Positions 24,261 through 31,855 of a DNA stretch of 39,842 bases are shown here, in pieces. This DNA comes from Candidatus Bathyarchaeota archaeon. GTDB lineage: Archaea > Thermoproteota > Bathyarchaeia > Bathyarchaeales > Bathyarchaeaceae. The notes below the pieces were generated by a model. The model ran no database searches and was not told the origin of the DNA. It was given only the letters and a program-made list of their open reading frames with translations. Where the stretch lies: contig JAUWZP010000007.1 in NCBI GenBank assembly GCA_030615265.1, positions 1 to 39,842 on the forward strand. Reading direction: 5' to 3'. A program made the position numbers and the translations under genes. Numbering within the stretch: position 1 is the stretch's first letter; every line of letters begins with the position of its first letter.

Positions 24261-24773
24261 TTAAGGAAGTAACGTTCCATTGATTATGGACACCCCTATT
24301 AGAATTGCTCCAGTAATCATCATGAGTTTGCTAGGTGGTATCCATTTTTCATGAGTTTGCATCTCATTATCGGTTGTCTGCGTCGATGGCTTATGGGATG
24401 GCTCCTTTTCTTGTGTGGATCTTGATATTGCAATAAAGGTTCCAATAGCGAAAGTTACTGTTCCCTCGAGGAACAGGAGGTCACTTACGATAACCCTTCT
24501 TGACTTACCTAAGAAGAGTCCGATGTTCTTGCTAAGGTAAGGAGCGCCTAAAACAGCCACTAAGGCATCGAAAATTAACAGAGATACAACAATTAAGAGA
24601 ACGTTCTTAGCTGCTTTAGGCAACTCGAAACGTCTTATTTTTGTTTTTATTTTCTTCAAAAGCGTCAGCTTCGAAGGAAATTGTTGTTTAAGCGAGTTTA
24701 ATAAGTTTTCTAAATGTTCAATGCGACAAAAATGCTTTCCGCGTTTATATATTCTTATTTTCAACGTTACCAT
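24261..24773 (-). CDS. Membrane protein of unknown function
   Basis: A 170-residue product with a basic, helical N-terminal region (to about residue 55). Hydrophobic segments lie near 58-78 (NVLLIVVSLLIFDALVAVLG), 97-116 (LLFLEGTVTFAIGTFIAI) and 148-168 (KLMMITGAILIGVSIINGTLL). A polar linker of about 28 residues rich in Gln, Thr and Lys lies between the last two. Three membrane passes are likely. I do not recognise the family. It is alone on the reverse strand, with a 240-base gap on its upstream side. Confidence 0.6.
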   Translation of the reverse strand: MVTLKIRIYKRGKHFCRIEHLENLLNSLKQQFPSKLTLLKKIKTKIRRFELPKAAKNVLLIVVSLLIFDALVAVLGAPYLSKNIGLFLGKSRRVIVSDLLFLEGTVTFAIGTFIAISRSTQEKEPSHKPSTQTTDNEMQTHEKWIPPSKLMMITGAILIGVSIINGTLLP

Positions 24774-25013
24774 AGGTATTCAACGCTTTTCAACCGATGC
24801 TCTGTATCTCAAAAATTAGTGGATTTATTTACGAGTTTTTCTTATAAAAAGGATCTTGAATAAAAGTGTCCTAGTGGTAGATAAACACAAAACGATAACA
24901 ATGACTACTGATTGGACTCTGCTATAATAGATGGCTCTTTGGATGCTTATTATGGTTGTCGGAGCAGGTTTGATAGAATTATCGGTATTTGGTGACTTAA
25001 GGGAATGGTAATC
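24774..25013. other. 240-base gap with a possible small membrane-peptide remnant
   Basis: Nothing firm is seen. On the forward strand a frame reads VLVVDKHKTITMTTDWTLL, two stops, then MALWMLIMVVGAGLIELSVFG up to a TAA near 25010. This could be the relic of a small membrane protein, but the evidence is weak. Confidence 0.2.
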
Positions 25014-25802
25014 CTAGAAAATAATCTTCGCTTTTGGGTCCCTATTCTTTTTGTGTTTTCGGCTTTTTCGAATTGCTGCCTTCATCTTAGCGAGTGTGGT
25101 TCGTCCCACAAGCTCCGGCAAATAAAGGAGGATCACTGAAAGAATAATGATCACCACTATAGCGAGGATTTTAGAAACGTTCTGGACGGTTTCGGCTGTA
25201 TGGAATACTATACTCAAATATAATACGAGAGCATAAATCAGAGTATCGAAAATCAATGGAATAAACGGTCCAGCTATGGCAAAAGTGGTTCCTACCACAA
25301 TGAAGCGTATTGTCCCGAATTTTAGGGCTTCCATTGCAATCTCCATGTAACCCAGATCCTCTTCAGTTAGTTGATCTAGTGCGGCTTTCTGAATTGCTTT
25401 ACTGTAATTATAGGCTTCGAAAGTACTGGTTTCGAGTAGGACTGCAGCCCCTACTAGAGCCAATAGTAGGCTATACCCCGCGCTGAAAAAAACGATGAAG
25501 AATGTGACAACTATAACTCCAGTTAGAGCCATGACAAAAAGTGGCAGAAAAGCACTGGGTGCAATTATTCTTTTCGGTTTCAATGTTTTGTTTATTACCC
25601 ACTTATAACTATAGCATGGGCCTTCCTCGCCCCCTTCACTCGTCGTCGTTGCCTTTACCAGCGCGTCTTGCAGGGCTTCCATTTTGCCACGGACTCTTCG
25701 AAAATGCCTGATAAACATGAAACTCACGATAAACGAAATCGCCCCGAAGATTTCCATGAGGATTATAGCAACGACGTCAATATTTGTTGGCAAATGGATC
25801 AA
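25014..25802 (-). CDS. Membrane protein, paralogue of the 15984-16673 product
   Basis: A 262-residue integral membrane protein sharing motif order with the 15984 product: (I/L)I(A/S)PSA, LLETSTFEAYNY, RFI.VGTTFAIAGPFIP and a basic C-terminus (AIRKSRKHKKNRDPK). It has about five hydrophobic segments and a longer soluble loop (about 45-70) than its paralogue. TTG at 25802 is the probable start. A TATA-like attTAAATttt about 25 bases upstream suggests a leaderless transcript. The family and role are unknown. Duplication within 10 kb suggests a locally expanding family. Confidence 0.68.
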   Translation of the reverse strand: MIHLPTNIDVVAIILMEIFGAISFIVSFMFIRHFRRVRGKMEALQDALVKATTTSEGGEEGPCYSYKWVINKTLKPKRIIAPSAFLPLFVMALTGVIVVTFFIVFFSAGYSLLLALVGAAVLLETSTFEAYNYSKAIQKAALDQLTEEDLGYMEIAMEALKFGTIRFIVVGTTFAIAGPFIPLIFDTLIYALVLYLSIVFHTAETVQNVSKILAIVVIIILSVILLYLPELVGRTTLAKMKAAIRKSRKHKKNRDPKAKIIF

Positions 25803-26015
25803 TAGGGAAAGCTCGCGCTATGGGATTTAAATTTTGTCCATAGCGACCCTATAAGAACCTTACAAGTTCGCCTTCATTAGCCAGAACTTGTCAGTGTCAG
25901 ACTTAGGTGCACTCAGGGCTGAGAGGGTTCTTTTGGAGCTCGCAAGCACATGTAGATGTTGAAAGAACTTGGAAAAGCGTAAATATTTGATTGTGCCATA
26001 TACTTTTGTGGCGAA

Positions 26016-26501
26016 ATGAGAAGGAAAAAGAAGAAAGGAAAAAAGAAATTGATTCTATTATCCTCCATAGTTGCTGTGATCGTCGTTGCTGTGGGCGGGG
26101 CACTATACCAAAGTCAGAGAGATAAGCCGAGACCCACGGCTGAAGAGTATTTTGAGATTTCCGATTTGACGTGGGATGGTTTCATTGAAGACAACGGTTC
26201 GTTGCTTATTCTGAATATACTGACATTTAACCTTACAGCTGTTGGAGGAGATGCTCATCAGGTTAGAATTCCGAATTTGGGGCCAGATGAGCCTTCTCCA
26301 TGGCGGGAGGATTATGTGGATTTAGGAACCATGTCGCAGGGAGAAGTTAGAACAGTTCTTCTCAGTACTGAAAAAGGCGTTTACATTCATCTTAAAGAGG
26401 AAGGTTTTCCTGTTAGAATTAGAATAATTTCTGAGGAAATATCTAGAGACCCGAAAGACCAGTTTATTACCGTCTATGTAACCCAAGAAGAACATGAATA
26501 A
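26016..26501 (+). CDS. Membrane-anchored exported protein, paralogue of the 22122-22586 product
   Basis: A 161-residue protein with a lysine-rich cytoplasmic start (MRRKKKKGKKK), a single anchor (LILLSSIVAVIVVAVGGAL) and an external domain with EEYFEISDLT and GGDAHQVRIP, the same signature segments as the 22122 product. ATG at 26016 follows tggcg. The family is not recognised. Upstream organisation (AT-rich promoter, very short leader) also resembles its paralogue, so whole transcription units may have been copied. Confidence 0.68.
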   Translation: MRRKKKKGKKKLILLSSIVAVIVVAVGGALYQSQRDKPRPTAEEYFEISDLTWDGFIEDNGSLLILNILTFNLTAVGGDAHQVRIPNLGPDEPSPWREDYVDLGTMSQGEVRTVLLSTEKGVYIHLKEEGFPVRIRIISEEISRDPKDQFITVYVTQEEHE

Positions 26502-26605
26502 GTGAATAGCAAGGAGCGCCAATTTTGCAAACTTTGCAGATGGCAAAAGATACTGCTATTATGCTGGAGGTGCATGTACCCAAAATCTCCTATGCAGACT
26601 CTATA

Positions 26606-26744
26606 CTACATTATCTGTTTCTCTTCTAATCTTTTTATTTCTTCACAATATGTCTTGAAGAATTCTCCGATTGTTACCACGCGTTAGTTGGTTTAAGCTG
26701 ATTGTTTGTAGGGTTGTTTCTTCTTCGAATATTTCCACGGACAT
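26606..26744 (-). pseudogene. Frameshifted small protein gene (about 45 residues)
   Basis: From ATG at 26744 (behind aggaag) the reverse strand reads MSVEIFEEETTLQTISLNQLT. At the acgcgt sequence near 26680 the sense shifts by one base to VVTIGEFFKTYCEEIKRLEEKQIM, ending at TAG 26606. Removing one C gives an uninterrupted acidic, helical protein of about 45 residues. The remainder of the gap 26502-26872 shows nothing else supportable. Confidence 0.4.
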
Positions 26745-26872
26745 AGTCTTCCTATGATTGATGATAGCCAATGTCTAAGTTGCGTACCTGTCCAGTTAAA
26801 CCAGCTTTATTTTGTATTTCCTTTAATATTTTAACATCTTTGAGAGGGAGGTTGTTTTGTCACCTTCAAAGA

Positions 26873-27247
26873 CTATAATCGGCTTTTGGAAGAAGTAGTG
26901 GATATTTGTTCATTGATTTTATTCACCCCATGCATAAGAACAAGTGACAATAGGATATACAGAGTTAAGTCTAAAGCAAATCCAACCCATAGAATCTCAA
27001 GCTTAGTAACAGTGCTCGAAGAGTAGTGTAAGTGGCTTCTCAATTTAACCCATTCTAAGGGAAGGCCGAAGAAGGAAACATAAAGTCCGTCTATATCAAA
27101 GGTAGGGGAAGGTTCAGTTCTGATGTGTCCGATGAATGATAAGAAAGTGAAAAGGGATGTCAAGATAGCAATGTAAATAAATTCTTTAAGGGTTACGAGG
27201 AAGAAGTCTTGAGCTCTGTCTTTAAATTTGGCGTATGTGCGTTCCAT
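26873..27247 (-). CDS. Small membrane protein of unknown function
   Basis: A 124-residue protein with two hydrophobic segments (about 18-42 and 86-108). An extracytoplasmic loop rich in aromatic and His residues separates them, and the ends are charged. No family is recognised. It lies about 85 bases downstream of the oppF stop on the same strand, but nothing ties it functionally to the transporter. ATG at 27247 is the start. Confidence 0.5.
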   Translation of the reverse strand: MERTYAKFKDRAQDFFLVTLKEFIYIAILTSLFTFLSFIGHIRTEPSPTFDIDGLYVSFFGLPLEWVKLRSHLHYSSSTVTKLEILWVGFALDLTLYILLSLVLMHGVNKINEQISTTSSKSRL

Positions 27248-27330
27248 TTTTGAACACTCATGTTATTTACGTTTAACTAATTAAAAAGTTGGGGGGTCAT
27301 TTTCTGTAGGCGTCGTGATAACAGTATAAG

Positions 27331-28380
27331 TTAGCTATTGACGAAGTGGCAAGCCACCAAATGCCCATTTCTGACATCTATAAGTTGAGGTTCTTCTTTA
27401 CGACAAATATCCATTGCTTTGGGGCATCTGGGATTGAATCTGCAACCCTTAGGGGGATTAACCGGGCTCGGCACTTCTCCCTTGAGCACAATTTTCTCTC
27501 TCTTTACGGTGGGATCGGGAATTGGAATTGAAGAGATGAGAGCTATTGAATAAGGATGGAGCGGCTCACGGTAAAGCTCTGTTGTTGATGCCAGTTCCAC
27601 CACTTTTCCAACGTACATGACAGCAACTCTGTCACTTATGCATTCAACGATACTTAAATCGTGACTGATAAACATGTATGTCAAGCCCAAGTCTTTGCGT
27701 AAGTCTTGGAAGAGGTTGAGCAACTGAGCTCTTACAGAAACGTCGACGGAAGATGTTGGCTCATCTAGAATCACAAACTTGGGATTAACCACAAGGGCTC
27801 TAGCTATAGCGATTCTTTGCCTTTGCCCCCCGCTGAATTCGTGTGGATATCTATATAGGTGTTTTTCCGTTAGCCCTACCTTCTCCAGCATTTCCAGCAC
27901 CCTCTGCCTAAGTTCCGCTCCCTTCGCCAGCCCTTGCACCTTGAGTGGCTCTTCGATTATGTCCTTAACAAGCATTCGAGGGTTAAGGGAGGACGAAGGA
28001 TCTTGGTAAACTATCTGCATATTTCTCCTTAAGGGTTTCAGTTTCCGTCCCTTGTATGTGGAAAGATCATATTGCTTCCTCAGTTTTTTGAGTATCTGGG
28101 AATCTTGACCTGAAGTTTCAAGTTTCTCTATTTCCTCTCTAACGTCAGCTGGAGTATCGAAGTAGATGTGACCCGCAGTCGGTTTAAGTAACCGGATCAG
28201 AGTTTTGCCAAGTGTAGTCTTGCCACATCCCGACTCGCCAACTAGGCCAAAGCATTCTCCTTTGGCTATGCTTAGGTTAACGTTGTCTACCGCTCTGACG
28301 TCGCCTACCTTTCTCCTGAATATTCCGCCAGTCAGCTTATAGTACTTTTTTAATCTTCGTGTTTGTAGAAAGACTATCAT
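27331..28380 (-). CDS. oppF: Oligopeptide ABC transporter ATPase OppF/DppF
   Basis: One of the two ATPase subunits that power peptide import. It has Walker A GESGCGKTT, the ABC signature FSGGQRQRIAIARAL, Walker B FVILDEPTSSVDV and the H-loop SHDL. It ends with the oligopeptide-specific C-terminal extension CRFNPRCPKAMDIC, which in relatives holds cysteines that can bind an Fe-S cluster. An insert of about 35 residues (DVREEIEKLETSGQ...) separates Walker A and the Q-loop. I choose ATG at 28380 because it overlaps the TGA of oppD (ATGA); an in-frame start at 28407 would run 31 bases into oppD. Confidence 0.92.
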   Translation of the reverse strand: MIVFLQTRRLKKYYKLTGGIFRRKVGDVRAVDNVNLSIAKGECFGLVGESGCGKTTLGKTLIRLLKPTAGHIYFDTPADVREEIEKLETSGQDSQILKKLRKQYDLSTYKGRKLKPLRRNMQIVYQDPSSSLNPRMLVKDIIEEPLKVQGLAKGAELRQRVLEMLEKVGLTEKHLYRYPHEFSGGQRQRIAIARALVVNPKFVILDEPTSSVDVSVRAQLLNLFQDLRKDLGLTYMFISHDLSIVECISDRVAVMYVGKVVELASTTELYREPLHPYSIALISSIPIPDPTVKREKIVLKGEVPSPVNPPKGCRFNPRCPKAMDICRKEEPQLIDVRNGHLVACHFVNS

Positions 28381-29537
28381 TCGAGACGCCCCGTGAACAG
28401 GTGACATGAAACGAAATGATCTTTCTTTAATTCCATCATCTCCGGTCTTATTCTAGGACATATTTGCATGGCGTAAGAACATCTTGGGTGAAACCTGCAA
28501 CCTGAAGGAGGTTCTATTAGGTTGGGCACTGTACCTGGGATGGACTTGAATTCCTTTCCAGGGGTTGGAATGGATTCCAGCAGGCCCTTAGCATATGGAT
28601 GGAGTGGATTCTTAAAAATTTCGATAACATCAGCAATCTCACAGATTGTCCCAGCGTACATTACAGCCACGCGATCGCACATTTCTGCAATGACTCCCAT
28701 GTCATGAGTTACGAAAAGGACAGATGAACTGAATTTGCTCTTAAGTCTCCTTATCAAATCTAGGATCCGTGCTTGGATGGTCACGTCTAGAGAGGTTGTT
28801 GGCTCATCGGCAACCAAGAGGGCTGGATTACATGCGAGGGCCATGGCTATCACGACCCGCTGTTGCATGCCTCCGCTGAGTTCGTGAGGATACATGTCGG
28901 TGACTCTTTCTGGGTCCGGGATTTCCATCTCACGAAGGATCTTAATAACAGCCTTCTTGAGCCCTATGTTTATTCTGCGTTTATAACGGTTGATGAGGGG
29001 AATTTTTGAAAGAAGCTTCAGGAAGATGGAATTAGGGTTTTTTATCATTTTCTTGTAAATTTTTCTTTCGAGTCTGTATATGCGTCCCTTTAGCGATCTC
29101 TGACCTACGGTTTCAATGTCTTTTTCAAGTTCCTCTAACGCATTTTCGGTTAATCCTTTTTTTCTATGCTTTAAGAAGGCTTCTGAAATTTGTTCGCCAG
29201 CAGTAAGTACAGGGTTCAGAGCGGATGCTGGCTCTTGAAAAACCATGGAAATGTCTTTTCCCCTAATTTTCATTAGAGTGGACTCTTCTTCTTTTAGGAT
29301 ATCTATGGTTCCATCTTTGCTTTTGAAGATAACCTTTCCGCCCTCTATTCTTCCAGGTTGCGGAATGAGATGGAGAATGGAGAGGCTTGTCATAGTTTTT
29401 CCGCATCCCGTCTCGCCTACGAGTCCAAGCGTTTCGCCGTCTTTTATGTAGAAGTTGACTCCTTCGAGGGCTTTAACTACTCCTTCATATGTGTAGAATC
29501 TTAACACGAGATCTTTGACTTCGACGATTTTGCTCAT
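28377..29537 (-). CDS. oppD: Oligopeptide ABC transporter ATPase OppD/DppD
   Basis: The second ATPase of the importer. Walker A is GETGCGKTM, the Q-loop region is [14 protein letters not shown], the signature is [15 protein letters not shown], Walker B is [13 protein letters not shown] and the H-loop is THDMG. The C-terminal extension [14 protein letters not shown] is the oligopeptide-family tail. Between the Q-loop and the signature lies a long basic insert of about 70 residues ([15 protein letters not shown] ... [14 protein letters not shown]), which makes the protein 386 residues instead of the usual 330 or so. Similar inserts occur in other archaeal Opp ATPases. ATG at 29537 is one base after the oppC stop. 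Confidence 0.92.
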   Translation of the reverse strand: MSKIVEVKDLVLRFYTYEGVVKALEGVNFYIKDGETLGLVGETGCGKTMTSLSILHLIPQPGRIEGGKVIFKSKDGTIDILKEEESTLMKIRGKDISMVFQEPASALNPVLTAGEQISEAFLKHRKKGLTENALEELEKDIETVGQRSLKGRIYRLERKIYKKMIKNPNSIFLKLLSKIPLINRYKRRINIGLKKAVIKILREMEIPDPERVTDMYPHELSGGMQQRVVIAMALACNPALLVADEPTTSLDVTIQARILDLIRRLKSKFSSSVLFVTHDMGVIAEMCDRVAVMYAGTICEIADVIEIFKNPLHPYAKGLLESIPTPGKEFKSIPGTVPNLIEPPSGCRFHPRCSYAMQICPRIRPEMMELKKDHFVSCHLFTGRLE

Positions 29538-29538
29538 G

Positions 29539-30471
29539 TCATCTTCTCCTAAGCGTTGGATCCATGATGTCTCTAAATGCGTCGCCTAGCAGATTCCATG
29601 CTAGACAGAAAGTGAATATGAATATGCCGGGTATCCAGTATGCGAACCAGTACTTGTAAGGCTCTGTCGCCGTCCCCATAATCCAGTTTCTGGAGAAACT
29701 TATCATTTGCCCCCAGTCTGCGTAACCTTTAGGAGCGCCCAGACCTAGAAAGCTTAAGGCAGCAGCGCTTAGGACGATTCCTCCTATATCAAGGGAGGCC
29801 ATAATTAGAATCGGATATATAGAGTTTGGAAGAATGTGCTTGGTCATGATCCTGAGATCGGAGCATCCAACGGCCTTGGCCGCCTCGACGTAATCCTCCG
29901 CTTTGACCCTTAATATTTCCGCGCGTATTACCCTCGCATAGCCTGGCCATGCAACCAGCGTAAGAGCTATCAAAACGTTGTCTAAGGTGGAACCTAAAGC
30001 TACTACCACTGCCATAGCGAGGATCAAACCTGGAAAGGCCCAAATGATGTCGGTGAACCGCATCAACAGTTCGTCAATGATACCTCCGTAGTAGCCACTA
30101 ACACATCCAATGGCAAGGGCTATTGCTAAAGCACCTAACACGACCAGGAAGCCCACACGGAAAGCTGTTCTAGTTCCCCAGATAACTCCATAATAGAGGT
30201 CATATTCGCCCTCTGTGAGTCCAAATGGGTGGTCTGCGCTCGGAGGTTTCGGCTCAAGACCATAGCCTGCTCTCGGAATCATATATGGGTCTCCCGAGAG
30301 TGGTGGGGCTAAAATTGGCGCCAGCAATGCGATTGCAACGTAGAATGCGAGCATTGCAATGCCCAGAATCGAAAGGGGGCTTTTCCTTGTTCTGTGCATC
30401 ATGAATTTCAGTTCTTTTATGGCAGGAGCCATTCCAGCCCTAAATTCCTTTAATCGAGACTTCTCGGGCAT
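29539..30471 (-). CDS. oppC: Oligopeptide ABC transporter permease OppC/DppC
   Basis: Membrane permease of the BPD_transp_1 family, forming the channel with OppB. The N-terminal OppC-type helix (SPLSILGIAMLAFYVAIALLAPIL) precedes a periplasmic-type segment and five more helices. The EAA loop that contacts the ATPases is YVEAAKAVGCSDLRIMTKHILPNS. The C-terminus contains LSFLGLGAPKGYADWGQMI, typical of OppC. I prefer ATG at 30471 because ggttgatc precedes it by three bases. A TTG at 30480 overlapping the oppB stop is the alternative. Confidence 0.92.
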   Translation of the reverse strand: MPEKSRLKEFRAGMAPAIKELKFMMHRTRKSPLSILGIAMLAFYVAIALLAPILAPPLSGDPYMIPRAGYGLEPKPPSADHPFGLTEGEYDLYYGVIWGTRTAFRVGFLVVLGALAIALAIGCVSGYYGGIIDELLMRFTDIIWAFPGLILAMAVVVALGSTLDNVLIALTLVAWPGYARVIRAEILRVKAEDYVEAAKAVGCSDLRIMTKHILPNSIYPILIMASLDIGGIVLSAAALSFLGLGAPKGYADWGQMISFSRNWIMGTATEPYKYWFAYWIPGIFIFTFCLAWNLLGDAFRDIMDPTLRRR

Positions 30472-30476
30472 TTTGA

Positions 30477-31511
30477 TCAACCCAGCCTAATGCGAGGATC
30501 TATATACGCGTAAAGTATGTCCACTATCAGGTTTGCTGTTACATAAATGGCTCCGGTAACGATGGCAAAACCGAGTATAGCTGGCGCGTCAAGATTAAGA
30601 GCGGCGTTAGCGGCATATTCTCCGATGCCATGAATGTTGAAGATGTACTCAACTATGACCAAGCCCGTTAACATACCTGCAACTAACATTCCCGAAATGG
30701 TGACCACAGGGATGAGGGCATTTCTTCTTGCGTGCTTGTTAATAACTTCGCCTTGATCTAAACCTTTTGCCCTAGCCGTAACGATGTAGCCTTTGTTTAG
30801 GGCCTCAAGCATGCTCGACCGCATCACTCTCACAATAAGCGCTATGATGACTACAACCAGGGTTACAATTGGAAGCACTAGATGTCTCAGAGCATCTAGG
30901 GTTATCCAGAGTTGTCCGTTTAGTATGCCATCAATGCTGTTCATTCCAGTGTACACGATAAATTCTGAGGAGTGGACAAAGACATTGGCTTCTGCTCCTA
31001 GCCTTCCTGTTGGAAACCAAGGTAAACTGATAGAAAAAATTGAGACTAATATCAAACCAAACCAGAAGGTTGGAAGGGACCACCCAACTATTGAGAAGAT
31101 CCTTGTAGCATGGTCAATGAGTTTGTCTTGGTGCACCGCTGATTTAACGCCTAAGTATATACCCAACAGGATGATGAGCGGCGCTGATAATATCGCGATC
31201 TCCGCGGTGGCAGGCAATCTTTCAAGAATACTCTTTGTGACAGGGTAGTTAAGGGTTCTTGACCAGCCTAAGTTGCCACTCATAACTTCTCTGACCCAGC
31301 GGAAATATTGGGTAATAATTGGATCGTTTAGGCCGTATTTTTCCATTATCTCTGCAACACTGCCGAGTTCCTTTGGGCTTTCACTGACGTATAGGCTAAC
31401 TCTCTGCATTGGGCTGAAGAATTGCATGACGCCAAAGATGAGCAAAGAAACGCCGATTAGGGTCGGTATCATGAGTAACACCCTTCTTATTATGTATTCT
31501 CGTAATCCCAT
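30477..31511 (-). CDS. oppB: Oligopeptide ABC transporter permease OppB/DppB
   Basis: First gene of the reverse-strand oppBCDF operon. The 344-residue product has the N-terminal YIIRRVLLMIPTLIGVSLLIFGVMQF helix, six predicted helices and the EAA loop ALNKGYIVTARAKGLDQGEVINKHARRNALIP. It ends in DILYAYIDPRIRLG, the usual OppB ending. ATG at 31511 is preceded by a strong ggaggtc. A TATA-like stretch near 31555-31565 on the reverse strand may drive the operon. It is divergent from the oppA-like gene across a 344-base gap. Confidence 0.93.
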   Translation of the reverse strand: MGLREYIIRRVLLMIPTLIGVSLLIFGVMQFFSPMQRVSLYVSESPKELGSVAEIMEKYGLNDPIITQYFRWVREVMSGNLGWSRTLNYPVTKSILERLPATAEIAILSAPLIILLGIYLGVKSAVHQDKLIDHATRIFSIVGWSLPTFWFGLILVSIFSISLPWFPTGRLGAEANVFVHSSEFIVYTGMNSIDGILNGQLWITLDALRHLVLPIVTLVVVIIALIVRVMRSSMLEALNKGYIVTARAKGLDQGEVINKHARRNALIPVVTISGMLVAGMLTGLVIVEYIFNIHGIGEYAANAALNLDAPAILGFAIVTGAIYVTANLIVDILYAYIDPRIRLG

Positions 31512-31855
31512 TTTGGTTGACCTCCGTCGGATGTTAACTTGAGAAACAGAGGTTAATAAGCTTTAACTGTAACAACCGCGGCGTGCGCGCATGGTGATGC
31601 AAAAAAGATGGATCAGTAAGCTTTTGTGGATAGGGTCTTCGGGCCAAGGGAATTCTCTTCTCATGTTTCGTCCTTCAGTTTTTTATCTAGATTCTTCGGC
31701 GTATCCAGGATATACCTTCCTTAAGTGTTTGCGTTCGATACAGTTTAGAGAGATGCTAAAAATTGGCAACTAGAGAAGTATTCCATAAGAGATAAATATC
31801 GCTGACTGCATAGCTTTGTTTGCTGTAAATAAAAAAGAGAAAGGAGAAAAGAAAA
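31512..31855. other. Divergent control region between oppB and oppA
   Basis: This 344-base gap separates the two arms of the transporter. It holds the oppB Shine-Dalgarno site and a TATA-like ttattaa on the reverse strand near 31555-31565. A gcggcgtgcgcgcatg tract lies at 31578-31593 and an AT-rich agataaatatc near 31788-31798 that could be the oppA promoter. A 60-codon forward frame from 31591 has unconvincing composition and is not called. Confidence 0.35.

Noticed and set aside
15600-24300. Classical integrated mobile element
   Set aside because: No integrase, transposase or tRNA attachment site is visible; only a 40-bp direct repeat and gene remnants support an island.
26502-26687. 61-codon forward frame directly after the 26016 gene
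   Set aside because: Composition is odd (many Cys, Trp) and the reverse strand offers a more coherent small frameshifted gene over the same bases.
31591-31773. 60-codon forward frame in the oppB-oppA gap
   Set aside because: No recognisable motif, no Shine-Dalgarno site and improbable composition; probably part of the control region.
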